Assembly: GCA_002839825.1 (NCBI GenBank)
Contig: PGYU01000007.1
Span: forward strand, 91,165 to 125,596
Length of the DNA stretch: 34,432 nt
Direction of reading: 5' to 3'
Source of the DNA: Ignavibacteriae bacterium HGW-Ignavibacteriae-1
GTDB taxonomy: Bacteria > Bacteroidota > Ignavibacteria > Kapaibacteriales > UBA2268
The translations under genes and the position numbers were made by a program. Within the stretch, counting starts at the first letter, position 1. Each line of letters opens with the position of its first letter. The notes under the pieces are model-generated. The model worked only from the letters and a program-made list of their open reading frames with translations, did not search any database and was not told the DNA's origin. Positions 18,703 through 27,857 of the stretch are shown piece after piece.

Positions 18703-19035
18703 ATGATGGAAGTAAGTGATAGAGACAGGCAAATCATTCTTTCGATTTTGAATTATATTGACGGTATCAGCCGAACTCACATCAATTTCAAAAATGAGAA
18801 GGAAGTATTCCTCGAAAATACTGATTATCAGTTCAGTATTGCATTCGCTATTTTGCAAATAGGCGAATTGGTCAGTTCATTAGAAGCCCCAATCAAAAAC
18901 AAGTTGAAAATCAAGGGATTACGCAACAGAATTGTTCACGGATATGGTTCAATAGACAAATCCTTCTTATGGGATATTTCACACAACAGCATTAAGGAGT
19001 TGAGAAATGAACTTGAATCGCTCGGAAATATTTGA
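18703..19035 (+). CDS. hepT: HEPN toxin, HepT/DUF86 family
   Basis: 110-residue helical protein. The catalytic HEPN ribonuclease motif reads RNRIVHGY: R74-x4-H79-x-Y81, exactly the Rx4HxY form known from HepT of Shewanella, where the tyrosine is AMPylated by the partner nucleotidyltransferase. Expected role: endoribonuclease toxin (tRNA or mRNA cleavage) kept off by MntA. ATG at 18703 and 18706 are both possible; GGAG at about 18697 gives better spacing to the second. The last 29 bp overlap the mntA-like gene. It sits directly behind batE, a common kind of landing site for small toxin-antitoxin units. Confidence 0.93.
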   Translation: MMEVSDRDRQIILSILNYIDGISRTHINFKNEKEVFLENTDYQFSIAFAILQIGELVSSLEAPIKNKLKIKGLRNRIVHGYGSIDKSFLWDISHNSIKELRNELESLGNI

Positions 19036-19342
19036 AATATTGGAAAAATTCGCTATTTCGAAAGGGCTTGATTTTGTTGCTGTTTATGGCAGTTTTCATT
19101 ACGGCACTCAAACTCCAAATAGCGATATTGACATACTCATTGATTCAAGCCGCATTATCACATATGATGAACTTGATGAATGGGCAAACGAATTAGAAAA
19201 ATCAACCGGAAGAAAAATTGACCTAATCACAGCAAGATTGATGATTTCATCGTTATTGTGCGGTCATGTATGGAGGCTCAAGGATTATACGGTAATTCAT
19301 GGAGAACCGTATGTAGTCAATAAAGAGGAACTATTGAGTTGA
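19007..19342 (+). CDS. mntA: MNT-type antitoxin nucleotidyltransferase
   Basis: 111-residue minimal nucleotidyltransferase. The active-site signature GSx10DxD is exact: G28 S29, then D40 and D42, with a probable third acidic residue D72 (KIDLIT). In the characterised pair this enzyme adds AMP to the HepT tyrosine and neutralises it. AAGGAG at 18994-18999, 7 bp before ATG 19007, lies inside the toxin gene, so antitoxin translation is independent and strong. Toxin-first order and overlap match known hepT-mntA operons. Confidence 0.93.
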   Translation: MNLNRSEIFEILEKFAISKGLDFVAVYGSFHYGTQTPNSDIDILIDSSRIITYDELDEWANELEKSTGRKIDLITARLMISSLLCGHVWRLKDYTVIHGEPYVVNKEELLS

Positions 19343-19400
19343 GAAAACGTATTCTTTTCCCATCAATTTGTCGCAACCTTCATTAAACTAATTCCAATTC

Positions 19401-20720
19401 CTACGCTTTCTTTACAATCAAAGTGAATCCTTCGATTGCAGTGACGGTGACTTTGTCACCGATTTTTATGTAATCGTCGGATTGGGCTTGCCAAATTTCG
19501 CCGTAAACGTGGACTTTGCCACCTGTTCCTGTCATAAAATCTGTGCGTGCAGTGCCCGACATCCCGATTACTGCTTGCGAGCCGCCCTCTTTTTTACGCG
19601 ATTGAGCTTTTATGCCGTAATAAACCAATATTGCTACAAATATTGCCGTAGCCAGCGTAACAACAACTATCAGTGTCATAGATATCCTCATGAACTCTAA
19701 TGGTGAATCAATCAGTAATATTGAACCAAAAAACAAAGATATAACACCGCTTACAGACAGCAATCCATAGCTTTGGACAAAAAACTCTATCACAAACAAA
19801 ATGAAAGCCAAAAGTATGAATGCCACTCCGACCATATTGACGGGCAACATCTTGAGCGAATATGCCGCTAAAAGCAACGAAATACCGCCCACAACACCCG
19901 GAGCTATCGAACCCGGACTTTTTAACTCGAAAATTAATCCGTAAATACCTAACATAATTAACAAATATGCTATATTTGGGTCGGACAATGTCATCAAAAT
20001 ATGGTCGCGCCACGATTTTTCGATTTCGATAATTTCTACATCTCGCAATCTCAGCTTTTTTTGCCCTGAAGCAGTTGTTACTACCATTCCATCGGCAGAA
20101 TCAAGCAAAGATTTGACAGAAACTGCAACAAAATCAATCGCTCCTTCAGCTAAGGCTTCGGTTTCGGTAGATGAGATGCTGGATTCGACAGTTTGTTCAG
20201 CCCAAGCAATGTTGCGATTGCGTTTTTCGGCTATTGTTCGGATAAAAGCTTTGGTATCGTTTACAATTTTTGAAGTCATAGTTGAAGATGAATCGCTCGA
20301 ACCGTCTATCCCGACAGGATGAGCTGCTCCGATATTTGTGCCCGGTGCCATTGCTGCCACATGTGCAGCAAGAGTTATGAATACTCCTGCCGAACCGGCT
20401 CTCGAGCCTCCCGGAGCAACGTAAACAATGATTGGGATTTTCGAGTTCAAAAATGTAGTGACAATATCGCGGGTGGATTCTAACAAACCGCCGGGTGTAT
20501 TTAGTCGCAATAACATAGCTTCAGCGCCCATTTCCTCTGATTTCTCGAGCGAAGTGATTATATACGATGCTGCTGCCGGACTTATTCCACCTTCGATCGT
20601 TATCATCGTAATGGAAGCATTCAGGACATTTCCCTCTTCGGCAATTGTTGCAGTAGGAGCGGTTATCGCACCGCTCCATATTGCAAAATAAGCAATCGCC
20701 ACTATGAGGGCTTTTTTCAT
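19401..20720 (-). CDS. NfeD-type membrane-bound serine protease (ClpP-class)
   Basis: 439 residues. Signal sequence about 1-20, ClpP/crotonase-like protease domain about 35-215 with nucleophile S110 in SRAGSAGVF and probable general base K151 (spacing of 41 equals S97-K138 in the Pyrococcus 1510-N protease), then four or five membrane segments about 240-375, and a C-terminal NfeD OB-fold domain about 385-439. The LNTPGG segment at 73-78 is the substrate strand. Family members cleave hydrophobic membrane-protein tails and often work with stomatin; no stomatin gene is nearby. It starts 5 bp after the C69 dipeptidase gene, so the two are co-transcribed. It converges on the HEPN/MNT pair with no visible terminator. 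Confidence 0.93.
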   Translation of the reverse strand: MKKALIVAIAYFAIWSGAITAPTATIAEEGNVLNASITMITIEGGISPAAASYIITSLEKSEEMGAEAMLLRLNTPGGLLESTRDIVTTFLNSKIPIIVYVAPGGSRAGSAGVFITLAAHVAAMAPGTNIGAAHPVGIDGSSDSSSTMTSKIVNDTKAFIRTIAEKRNRNIAWAEQTVESSISSTETEALAEGAIDFVAVSVKSLLDSADGMVVTTASGQKKLRLRDVEIIEIEKSWRDHILMTLSDPNIAYLLIMLGIYGLIFELKSPGSIAPGVVGGISLLLAAYSLKMLPVNMVGVAFILLAFILFVIEFFVQSYGLLSVSGVISLFFGSILLIDSPLEFMRISMTLIVVVTLATAIFVAILVYYGIKAQSRKKEGGSQAVIGMSGTARTDFMTGTGGKVHVYGEIWQAQSDDYIKIGDKVTVTAIEGFTLIVKKA

Positions 20721-20725
20721 CAGTT

Positions 20726-22363
20726 TTACTTTAATTCCTTTTTCATTTTCACATCGTAATATCCGGGACGTTCCTGCACGGCGCGACGGAAAAATTCATC
20801 TCCATAACCTACACCTTTTGGATGACGTCCATTTTCTACATTAACGTCGTTGATAAAGCCATCATTGTATTTCACTACGAGATACTCCCACAATTCACGC
20901 CAACGATTGACCGTTTGCTCAAATTGGCTGACCGAATAATCTGTTAAAAAGCCGATTGCTAAGTTTTTGTCAATGTTGTAAAGTTCGACAGCAGCCTTAT
21001 CAATAGCATTTTGTGATTTGGTGAATTTGTCTTCAAGCTCGGATTGGACTACTTGAATGTCTTTAATCATATATGAATACTTTGTATAAGCAAGATTCGC
21101 AACTAAATTGAATACCCAAAAAGCGGAATTGAGGCTAAAATCTTTAATCGAGTAGCCTTGGCTTGATGGTGGCGGTGTAGTCATGCTGCAATAAAGCGGA
21201 ACGTAAACATTGGTGTAATTATCGTCAACGCCGTACCAGAAAACCCCACCAATCTCGCGTGGCAACCATGAACGGCTTTGCGAAACGAAAGCGAATGCAG
21301 TTTGTTGTGTAGAAATCGGGCGCTCCCATCCGTAGGAATTTACGGTATCGCCTTCCAATTTGAATCCGAGAGGTTTCCAACGCACAGGATTGCCGTAAGG
21401 TTCAGCGGCAAGACCCTTGGTCAAATCCCAAGGCGTATCGTTGAAATGGTCTCTCATCAAATCTATAACATCAGAAACTTTCAATTTTTGGTCGGGTTTG
21501 ATATAAAGCGGATATGGTGTGGCGTTTTCGACAGCGCGCCAGTAATCAGGCGATAAATTCGCTTTGGGAGCAGCGCGGCGGAATAAACTCCAAACTCTAC
21601 CTTCACAGAAAAGCAAACCACCCGGCTCAAGCGGATTATAAACATCTGCAAATGAAAATTCGCCATCTCTATTAGGGTCATAATAACCGTTGTTTTGTGC
21701 AAATGAAATCACATCTTTTGAATAAATGCAATTGTTTGGGTCATTCATCGGGAAATTGCGAATTCGAGCTTGATTTGCGTGAGCAGCAATGTAACCGTCC
21801 GGAATTTTAACTGCAACCCATACTGCGCCCTTTTCCTTGCCACCTTTGCCAATCATTTCGAGCATCCAAACTTCTTCAGCATCGGCAATCGAAAATGATT
21901 CGCCGGTGGAATAATATCCGTATTCAGCGACGAGGTCGGTCATGACTTTGATTGCTTCACGAGCTGTTTTGCTACGTTGCAAAGTGATTCTCATCAAGCT
22001 GCCATAATCCACAATACCGTTTGTATCGCGTAACTCTGTATGTCCTGTAAAAGTCGTTTCGCCAATTGCAACTTGATATTCATTCATATTGCCGATAACG
22101 AGGTAAGTATTTTTGACCTGTTTGATTTTGCCCAAATATTTCCCTGTGTCCCAATCATGAATTTCTAAGGAATCATTGTCGCCCCAAGTAGCTGCCGGTA
22201 TATGAACCAAAGGCTCCATAAATCCACCCGCATCGGCGTTGTATGTTATCATGGTCGAACCGTCTGCCGAAGCTCCCTTTGTGACTAACAAGTTAGTACA
22301 TGTATATGCCTGATAGGAGGCAATCATTAAAAAAGTAAGTGTTAAAATTGTTTTTCTTAACAT
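20726..22363 (-). CDS. C69-family dipeptidase (PepD-like), exported
   Basis: 545-residue N-terminal-nucleophile hydrolase. A hydrophobic signal (1-20, ending in AYT) precedes CTNLLVTKGASADGST, where C22 should become the new N-terminus and nucleophile; the xxASxDGS motif is diagnostic of family C69/U34. Later landmarks include IADAEEVWMLEMIG and AHANQARIRNFP, as in Lactobacillus PepD. A helical region about 440-520 forms the tail. Expected activity is broad dipeptide hydrolysis, here outside the cytoplasm. First gene of a two-gene unit with the NfeD protease. Confidence 0.93.
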   Translation of the reverse strand: MLRKTILTLTFLMIASYQAYTCTNLLVTKGASADGSTMITYNADAGGFMEPLVHIPAATWGDNDSLEIHDWDTGKYLGKIKQVKNTYLVIGNMNEYQVAIGETTFTGHTELRDTNGIVDYGSLMRITLQRSKTAREAIKVMTDLVAEYGYYSTGESFSIADAEEVWMLEMIGKGGKEKGAVWVAVKIPDGYIAAHANQARIRNFPMNDPNNCIYSKDVISFAQNNGYYDPNRDGEFSFADVYNPLEPGGLLFCEGRVWSLFRRAAPKANLSPDYWRAVENATPYPLYIKPDQKLKVSDVIDLMRDHFNDTPWDLTKGLAAEPYGNPVRWKPLGFKLEGDTVNSYGWERPISTQQTAFAFVSQSRSWLPREIGGVFWYGVDDNYTNVYVPLYCSMTTPPPSSQGYSIKDFSLNSAFWVFNLVANLAYTKYSYMIKDIQVVQSELEDKFTKSQNAIDKAAVELYNIDKNLAIGFLTDYSVSQFEQTVNRWRELWEYLVVKYNDGFINDVNVENGRHPKGVGYGDEFFRRAVQERPGYYDVKMKKELK

Positions 22364-22406
22364 AAATAAACCCTATTAAATTAAACTTAATTCTGTAAAT
22401 TACGAA

Positions 22407-22414
22407 CAAATATA
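22407..22414 (-). promoter_or_regulatory. candidate -7 element for the C69 dipeptidase
   Basis: On the minus strand this reads TATATTTG, matching the Bacteroidota consensus TAnnTTTG, about 45 bp before the ATG. I see no good TTTG at the -33 spacing, so this is only a suggestion. Confidence 0.25.
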
Positions 22415-22482
22415 TTTCTGCAATATAAGGTATTTGGGAGAATGTGGCAAATTTTCTGTGTCGGAACTGTGAAAATTCTCGA

Positions 22483-22502
22483 AAAATCGTACAAAATCGT
22501 AC
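22483..22502 (+). repeat. tandem 10-bp repeat upstream of moxR
   Basis: Two immediately adjacent copies of AAAATCGTAC in the 222-bp divergent region between the C69 gene and moxR, about 85 bp before the moxR start. Spacing is one helical turn, so it could be a same-face protein-binding site controlling moxR, the C69 gene, or both. No other repeat of note is in this region. Confidence 0.45.
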
Positions 22503-22585
22503 TCTTTATCATAATTTTCGTATCTTGTATTCGTTAATTTAAAAATAAAAAATGTAATAAAATTTGCTTCAAGGAGATTGATTGA

Positions 22586-23572
22586 ATGAATGACATTAAT
22601 GAATTGAACGAAAGAATTAGGCAAGAAAGCGCTTTCGTTGACCTTTTGATGAACGAAATAGGGCGAGTCATCGTTGGGCAGAAATATATGGTAGAGCGCC
22701 TGTTGATAGGCTTGTTATCCAACGGACACGTGCTATTGGAAGGCGTCCCGGGATTGGCTAAGACGCTGGCGATTAAGACGCTTGCTCAAGCGATTAACGG
22801 AAAATTCAGCCGATTGCAATTTACTCCCGACTTATTGCCTGCGGATTTGACCGGGACTATGATTTATAATCATAGCAAGGAAGATTTTACAGTCAAGAAA
22901 GGACCATTATTTGCTAATTTTATTCTTGCTGACGAAATCAACCGTGCCCCGGCAAAAGTCCAATCAGCATTGCTCGAAGCCATGCAAGAGCGTCAAATCA
23001 CAATCGGCGATGACACTTACAAACTCGAAGAGCCCTTCTTGGTGCTTGCTACGCAAAATCCGATTGAGCAAGAGGGGACATATCCTTTGCCCGAAGCGCA
23101 AGTTGACCGTTTCATGCTCAAACTTATCATTAATTATCCGACTCGTGACGAAGAAAAATTTATCCTTCGCCAAAACATTGCGAAAGAATTCCCAACAACC
23201 AATCCGGTTCTCAACTTAGACGAAATCCTCAAAGCCCGTAACACCGTAAAAGAGGTTTATATGGATGAAAAAATTGAGCAATATATTCTCGATATAGTCT
23301 TTGCGACTCGATTCCCACAAGAATACAAGTTAAGCAAACTGAACCAATTAATTTCGTTTGGAGCATCACCTCGCGGTTCAATCAATTTGGCACTTGGTGC
23401 CAAATCGTATGCTTTTGTCAAACGTCGCGGCTATGTAATTCCCGAAGACGTTCGTGCAGTATGCCACGATATTCTCCGCCATAGAATCGGCATCACTTAC
23501 GAAGCCGAAGCCGAAAACATTACATCGGAAGATATTATAAATGAAATTCTAAATACCGTCGAAGTGCCATAA
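22586..23572 (+). CDS. moxR: MoxR-family AAA+ ATPase
   Basis: 328-residue cytoplasmic AAA+ chaperone-like ATPase. Walker A GVPGLAKT at 53-60, Walker B ILADEIN at 113-119, the sensor region ATQNPIEQEGTYPLPEAQVDRF, and the C-terminal lid. MoxR proteins remodel VWA-domain partners; here these would be the DUF58 protein, BatA and BatB. AAGGAG lies 9 bp before ATG 22586. It opens the second half of the Bat cluster, and its stop overlaps the DUF58 start (TAATG at 23570-23574). Confidence 0.96.
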   Translation: MNDINELNERIRQESAFVDLLMNEIGRVIVGQKYMVERLLIGLLSNGHVLLEGVPGLAKTLAIKTLAQAINGKFSRLQFTPDLLPADLTGTMIYNHSKEDFTVKKGPLFANFILADEINRAPAKVQSALLEAMQERQITIGDDTYKLEEPFLVLATQNPIEQEGTYPLPEAQVDRFMLKLIINYPTRDEEKFILRQNIAKEFPTTNPVLNLDEILKARNTVKEVYMDEKIEQYILDIVFATRFPQEYKLSKLNQLISFGASPRGSINLALGAKSYAFVKRRGYVIPEDVRAVCHDILRHRIGITYEAEAENITSEDIINEILNTVEVP

Positions 23573-24447
23573 TGGATACTACCGAATTAATCAAAAAAGT
23601 TCGCAAAATTGAAATTAAAACACGCGGTATTACTAAGCAATTATTTTCAGGTGATTACCACAGCGTGTTCAAAGGGCGAGGTATGGCATTCAGCGAAGTT
23701 CGCGAATATCAAGTAGGCGATGACATTCGCTCAATTGATTGGAACGTAACGGCACGATATGCAAGCCCTTATGTCAAAATTTTCGAGGAAGAACGCGAAC
23801 TCACTGTGGTTTTGCTTGTTGATATTTCGGGCTCGCAGAGTTTCGGAACTCACTCGCAATTCAAACGAGATTTGGTCACCGAACTTTGTGCAGTGCTGAC
23901 TTTTTCGGCAATCCAAAATAATGATAAAATTGGTGTTTTATTTTTTAGCGATAAAATCGAAAAATTCATACCTCCTAAAAAGGGCAAAACACATGCTTTG
24001 CGCATTATTCGCGAATTACTCGAAATCACTCCAAGCGGAAAAGGAACCGATGTAGGAAATGCTTTGAAATATTTGACTAACGTTATGAAAAAGCGGAGCA
24101 TAGTTTTTCTCGTTTCTGATTTCATTACACCTGGATTTGACGAGCATCTCAAAATAGCTTCTAATCGTCATGACACGATTGCCGTCCAAATTTACGACAA
24201 ATACGAAGAAGAGCTCCCCAAAGCAGGCTTAGTTCGCACCTATGACCCCGAAACGGGTAATATGGATTGGATTGATACCAATGATAAAAATGTTCGGCAA
24301 GAATATAAATCTTGGCGAGAATCAATGCAAAAGAATTTGGCAAATATTTGCACTCGCAATAAAGTTGACATGATAAAAATCAGAACTGACGAATCGTATA
24401 TAGCTCCGCTTCAGAATTTTTTCAAAAAGCGAGAAAGACGGAAATAG
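23572..24447 (+). CDS. DUF58 (VWA-like) domain protein
   Basis: 291 residues, no signal peptide or membrane segment. The DUF58 signature FKGRGMAFSEVREYQVGDD lies at 33-51, followed by RSIDWNVTARYASPYVK at 53-69. A VWA-like core has DISGS at 84-88, giving a partial MIDAS. It is the standard neighbour and probable partner of MoxR, whose ATPase activity may regulate its folding or metal state. Translation is coupled to moxR by a 1-bp stop/start overlap. Confidence 0.94.
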   Translation: MDTTELIKKVRKIEIKTRGITKQLFSGDYHSVFKGRGMAFSEVREYQVGDDIRSIDWNVTARYASPYVKIFEEERELTVVLLVDISGSQSFGTHSQFKRDLVTELCAVLTFSAIQNNDKIGVLFFSDKIEKFIPPKKGKTHALRIIRELLEITPSGKGTDVGNALKYLTNVMKKRSIVFLVSDFITPGFDEHLKIASNRHDTIAVQIYDKYEEELPKAGLVRTYDPETGNMDWIDTNDKNVRQEYKSWRESMQKNLANICTRNKVDMIKIRTDESYIAPLQNFFKKRERRK

Positions 24448-24481
24448 TTTTTAATTAATAAAAATAACTAAGGATACCGAA

Positions 24482-27400
24482 ATGAAAAAGTTTACTATTT
24501 TAATGAGTTTGTTGTTTATAGGCGTGTTTTTATCGTTCATTTTTTATGGCGAAAAAAACAAAATCAAGCCAACAAGCTCAAGCATTTCGGGACCTTCGAT
24601 AACTAAAGAAAAGCACCGTTGGTTTATAGAACGTTACGCTGACCCTGCAACCGGAGAATTACCACCGCATATTAATGCAAGAGTTTTGCAATATATCAAT
24701 TCGACTTTCATCCCCAAAGATGAGAAATTACTCAACGAAATGTTGATGAGCGAGGACATGTGGGATGTACGCGGACCGTACGAAATTGGCGGCAGAACCC
24801 GTTCTCTTGGTATTGACATCAGAAACGAAAATGTTATAATCGCAGGTGGTGTATCGGGTGGAATGTGGCGAAGCGTTGACGGTGGAAGCTATTGGGCGAA
24901 AACCACTCGCTACGACCAATTGCATTCATCAACTTGCTTAGTTCAAGACACTCGTCCCGGCAAAGAAGACAATTGGTATTATGCCTCAGGTGAATACTTT
25001 GGAAATTCGGCAGCTGTGACAGGCGATGGAGTTTTCAAATCTACCGATAATGGTCAATCTTGGGATGTATTACCTGTGACTACGACAAATAAACCCAATA
25101 ACTGGGATAACCCTTTCGATTATTGCTGGAACATTGTGACAGACCCAACCGCTCCATTGGAACGGGATGACCTTTACGTTGCTGCTGCAAATTACGGTAT
25201 TTTGAAGAGTACAGACGCAGGCAACACTTGGACTACTACTCTGGGAGCAGGTTCAGGCGCCAGACAAGCAGATATCGCAGTTACTTCCGATGGTGTCTTT
25301 TATGCGACATTATCATCAAATACTTCACAAACAAAAGGTATTTATCGCTCTGAAAATGGAACTGATTGGACAAATATTACTCCTCCGGGATTCCCAACCA
25401 CATACGAGAGAGTTGTAATCGGAATTGCACCTTCTGATGAAAATCAGGTATATTTTGTGGGCAACACGCCCGGTTTCGGCAAATTAACCCGTAACAGCCG
25501 TGGCGATTCGCTCTATCATAGTTTGTGGCATTATACATATTTAGGTGAAAACGGCGCAGGCGATAACGGTCGCTGGGAAGACCGCTCGATGAATTTACCC
25601 AAGCCCGACAGCACTAAAGGACAAATGAATTCGCAATGGGGATATAATTTGGTAATAAAAGTCAAACCTGATAATCCTGATGTAGTCTATATCGGAGCTG
25701 TAGCATTATATCGTTCCGATAACGGATTTCGCACTTCGGATTTTGCTTGGATTGGCGGAACTTGCCCATTTGGAGATTGCGACTATAATTTCCGCTACCC
25801 CAATCATCATGCCGATAACCATGCTATTGTTTTTTCACGCAACGATTACAATCGCGTTTACACAGGCTCCGATGGTGGTGTGCATGTGACTTTAGACGGT
25901 GAAGCGGATGTCGTGGAATGGATTTCCTTAAATAAAGGATATTATACGACCCAATTTTATTCAATTGCGATTGAACATTCTCCACGCAATAGCGTAGAAA
26001 TTATAGGCGGGATGCAGGACAACGGCACTATGATAGCCAAATCAATGAATGTGATGGACAGATGGACTGAGCCATTGAGAGCAGACGGTTTTTGTTGCCA
26101 AATTCCTGCCGGAGCAGACTATTACTATGCTTCTCAAAATTCGTCTTCCCAACCTGCTATCAAAATTTTTCGTGTCAAACAGGACGAAAATGGCAAAAAT
26201 CTTATCCAAACCCGAATTGACCCAATCGGAGGTAGAGATTTTATTTGGAATACTCCGTTCATACTCGACCCGAACGATAACAATCGAATGTATCTCGCCG
26301 GTGGCAAGATGGTATGGCGAAATAACGATTTGACTTCGATTCCAATGGTTCAATCTGTTGATTCGACTTCAATCGGCTGGGATAGCCTTTCAAACACTCG
26401 GATTGATTTTTCATCTAACTTGCAATCGGAGAGAATAACAGCCATTCAAGTTTCTACAAATCCTGCCAACGTATTGTATTATGGAACATCTCAAGGCAAA
26501 ATTTTCAGAGTTGATAACGCTGACGTCGGCAATCCAAGTCCTGTAAATGTTACTCCTTCGGGCATTACGTTGGGCTATGTGAGCAGTATCGCCATAGACC
26601 CTGAGAATGCTTATGATGTGATTTTGTCATACAGCAACTATAATTTATTAAGCGTTTTCCGCTCCTTAGATGGTGGCGAATCGTGGGTTTCGATTTCCGG
26701 CAACTTTGAGGAAATGCCCAACGGTTCAGGTGCAGGACCTGCCGTTAATTGGATTGAAATCCTGAAGCAAGGCGATAAGAAGATTTACTTCGCAGGCACA
26801 AGTATTGGGCTCTTCACCACTACTTTCCTTAATGATAATTCTACAGTTTGGAAAAAAGAGGGCTTGAATGTAATTGGCAATGTGGTCGTAGATATGATTG
26901 ATGCTCGGCATAGCGACTCCTTTGTTGCAATTGGAACTCATGCAACCGGAATGTATTCGGCTTTTTACGAATTCGAACCACTATTAGCGGGAAATGTCAA
27001 TCTGACTTATCCGCTAAATAATGCTCGATTTGTAGTTGATTCCGTTCATTTTAATTGGAGTGAAGCCACAAATGCAGGATTTTACGAATTGCAAATTTCA
27101 AAAACTTCTGATTTTTCGGAAATATATAAAACAATTCATGGCATCCGAACCAATACAGCTTTTGAAACTTTCCTTCCCGATGGGAGAGAAGAGTTGTATT
27201 GGCGAGTTAGAGCAATTAGCTCAAATGGTGCCGGAGAATGGTCTCAGGCGTGGAAATTCACTACAATCGCCGAAGCCCCGACTTTACTTAGCCCCGCAAA
27301 CGCCAATTTGTATGTGCCTTTGAATCCGACTTTGGAATGGTCGCAAGTTGAGGGAATAAGCCAATATCGTGTCCAGTTAAATTTAGGTTTTTCGATTCAA

Positions 27401-27850
27401 AATCCGCTGATTGATACTATTGTCACAGGGAATTTATTACAAATAAGTGATTTAATTTTAAATAAGCGATATGTTTGGAGAGTTTTATCAATCGAAGAAG
27501 GGCACGAAGGGCAGTTTTCCGCACTTTCTTATTTTATGACGAAAGAACCCACAAGCGTAACGGAAAATTTCCAAAATCTCGTGAACGTAGTTTTGGCGCC
27601 CAATCCCGTTGCTGATTTCGGCAATTTGAAATTCGAATTGAATGCCGAAGCCTCGATAAGTGCCGAGATATTCGATTCCGGTGGCAGATTGAGAGCGAAT
27701 ATAATTAACCAAAAATTATATCCGGGCAATTACAATTACCCGATGAATTTTACAAATTTGCCTTCAGGCTCCTATTTTGTTCGACTTGTCCAAAAACAAG
27801 GCAGCTTGAAAATGAATGTTCAAACTATTCCAATTAATATTGTCAGATAA
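24482..27850 (+). CDS. T9SS-exported beta-propeller (BNR/sortilin-like) protein
   Basis: 1122 residues. N-terminal hydrophobic signal segment about 4-22, then a large propeller region with recurring Asp-box/BNR units, for example MWRSVDGGSYW (128-138), FKSTDNGQSWD (185-195), LKSTDAGNTWT (241-251), IYRSENGTDWT (284-294) and FRSLDGGESWV (724-734). Two fibronectin-III-like units start near 838 and 933. The last 86 residues (from about 1037, beginning LAPNPVADFG and including LPSGSYFVRLVQ) are a type A T9SS sorting domain, so the protein should cross the outer membrane and be surface-attached or released. The propeller type is shared by sialidase-like, sortilin-like and adhesive proteins; I see no catalytic set that settles its activity. 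It lies 34 bp after DUF58 and 7 bp before the BatI-like gene, inside the Bat operon. Confidence 0.88.
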   Translation: MKKFTILMSLLFIGVFLSFIFYGEKNKIKPTSSSISGPSITKEKHRWFIERYADPATGELPPHINARVLQYINSTFIPKDEKLLNEMLMSEDMWDVRGPYEIGGRTRSLGIDIRNENVIIAGGVSGGMWRSVDGGSYWAKTTRYDQLHSSTCLVQDTRPGKEDNWYYASGEYFGNSAAVTGDGVFKSTDNGQSWDVLPVTTTNKPNNWDNPFDYCWNIVTDPTAPLERDDLYVAAANYGILKSTDAGNTWTTTLGAGSGARQADIAVTSDGVFYATLSSNTSQTKGIYRSENGTDWTNITPPGFPTTYERVVIGIAPSDENQVYFVGNTPGFGKLTRNSRGDSLYHSLWHYTYLGENGAGDNGRWEDRSMNLPKPDSTKGQMNSQWGYNLVIKVKPDNPDVVYIGAVALYRSDNGFRTSDFAWIGGTCPFGDCDYNFRYPNHHADNHAIVFSRNDYNRVYTGSDGGVHVTLDGEADVVEWISLNKGYYTTQFYSIAIEHSPRNSVEIIGGMQDNGTMIAKSMNVMDRWTEPLRADGFCCQIPAGADYYYASQNSSSQPAIKIFRVKQDENGKNLIQTRIDPIGGRDFIWNTPFILDPNDNNRMYLAGGKMVWRNNDLTSIPMVQSVDSTSIGWDSLSNTRIDFSSNLQSERITAIQVSTNPANVLYYGTSQGKIFRVDNADVGNPSPVNVTPSGITLGYVSSIAIDPENAYDVILSYSNYNLLSVFRSLDGGESWVSISGNFEEMPNGSGAGPAVNWIEILKQGDKKIYFAGTSIGLFTTTFLNDNSTVWKKEGLNVIGNVVVDMIDARHSDSFVAIGTHATGMYSAFYEFEPLLAGNVNLTYPLNNARFVVDSVHFNWSEATNAGFYELQISKTSDFSEIYKTIHGIRTNTAFETFLPDGREELYWRVRAISSNGAGEWSQAWKFTTIAEAPTLLSPANANLYVPLNPTLEWSQVEGISQYRVQLNLGFSIQNPLIDTIVTGNLLQISDLILNKRYVWRVLSIEEGHEGQFSALSYFMTKEPTSVTENFQNLVNVVLAPNPVADFGNLKFELNAEASISAEIFDSGGRLRANIINQKLYPGNYNYPMNFTNLPSGSYFVRLVQKQGSLKMNVQTIPINIVR

Positions 27851-27857
27851 TCAAAAT

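Noticed and set aside
19343-19400. Possible terminator between mntA and the NfeD gene
   Set aside because: Only a weak GAAAA/TTTTC pairing is visible; no GC-rich stem on either strand.
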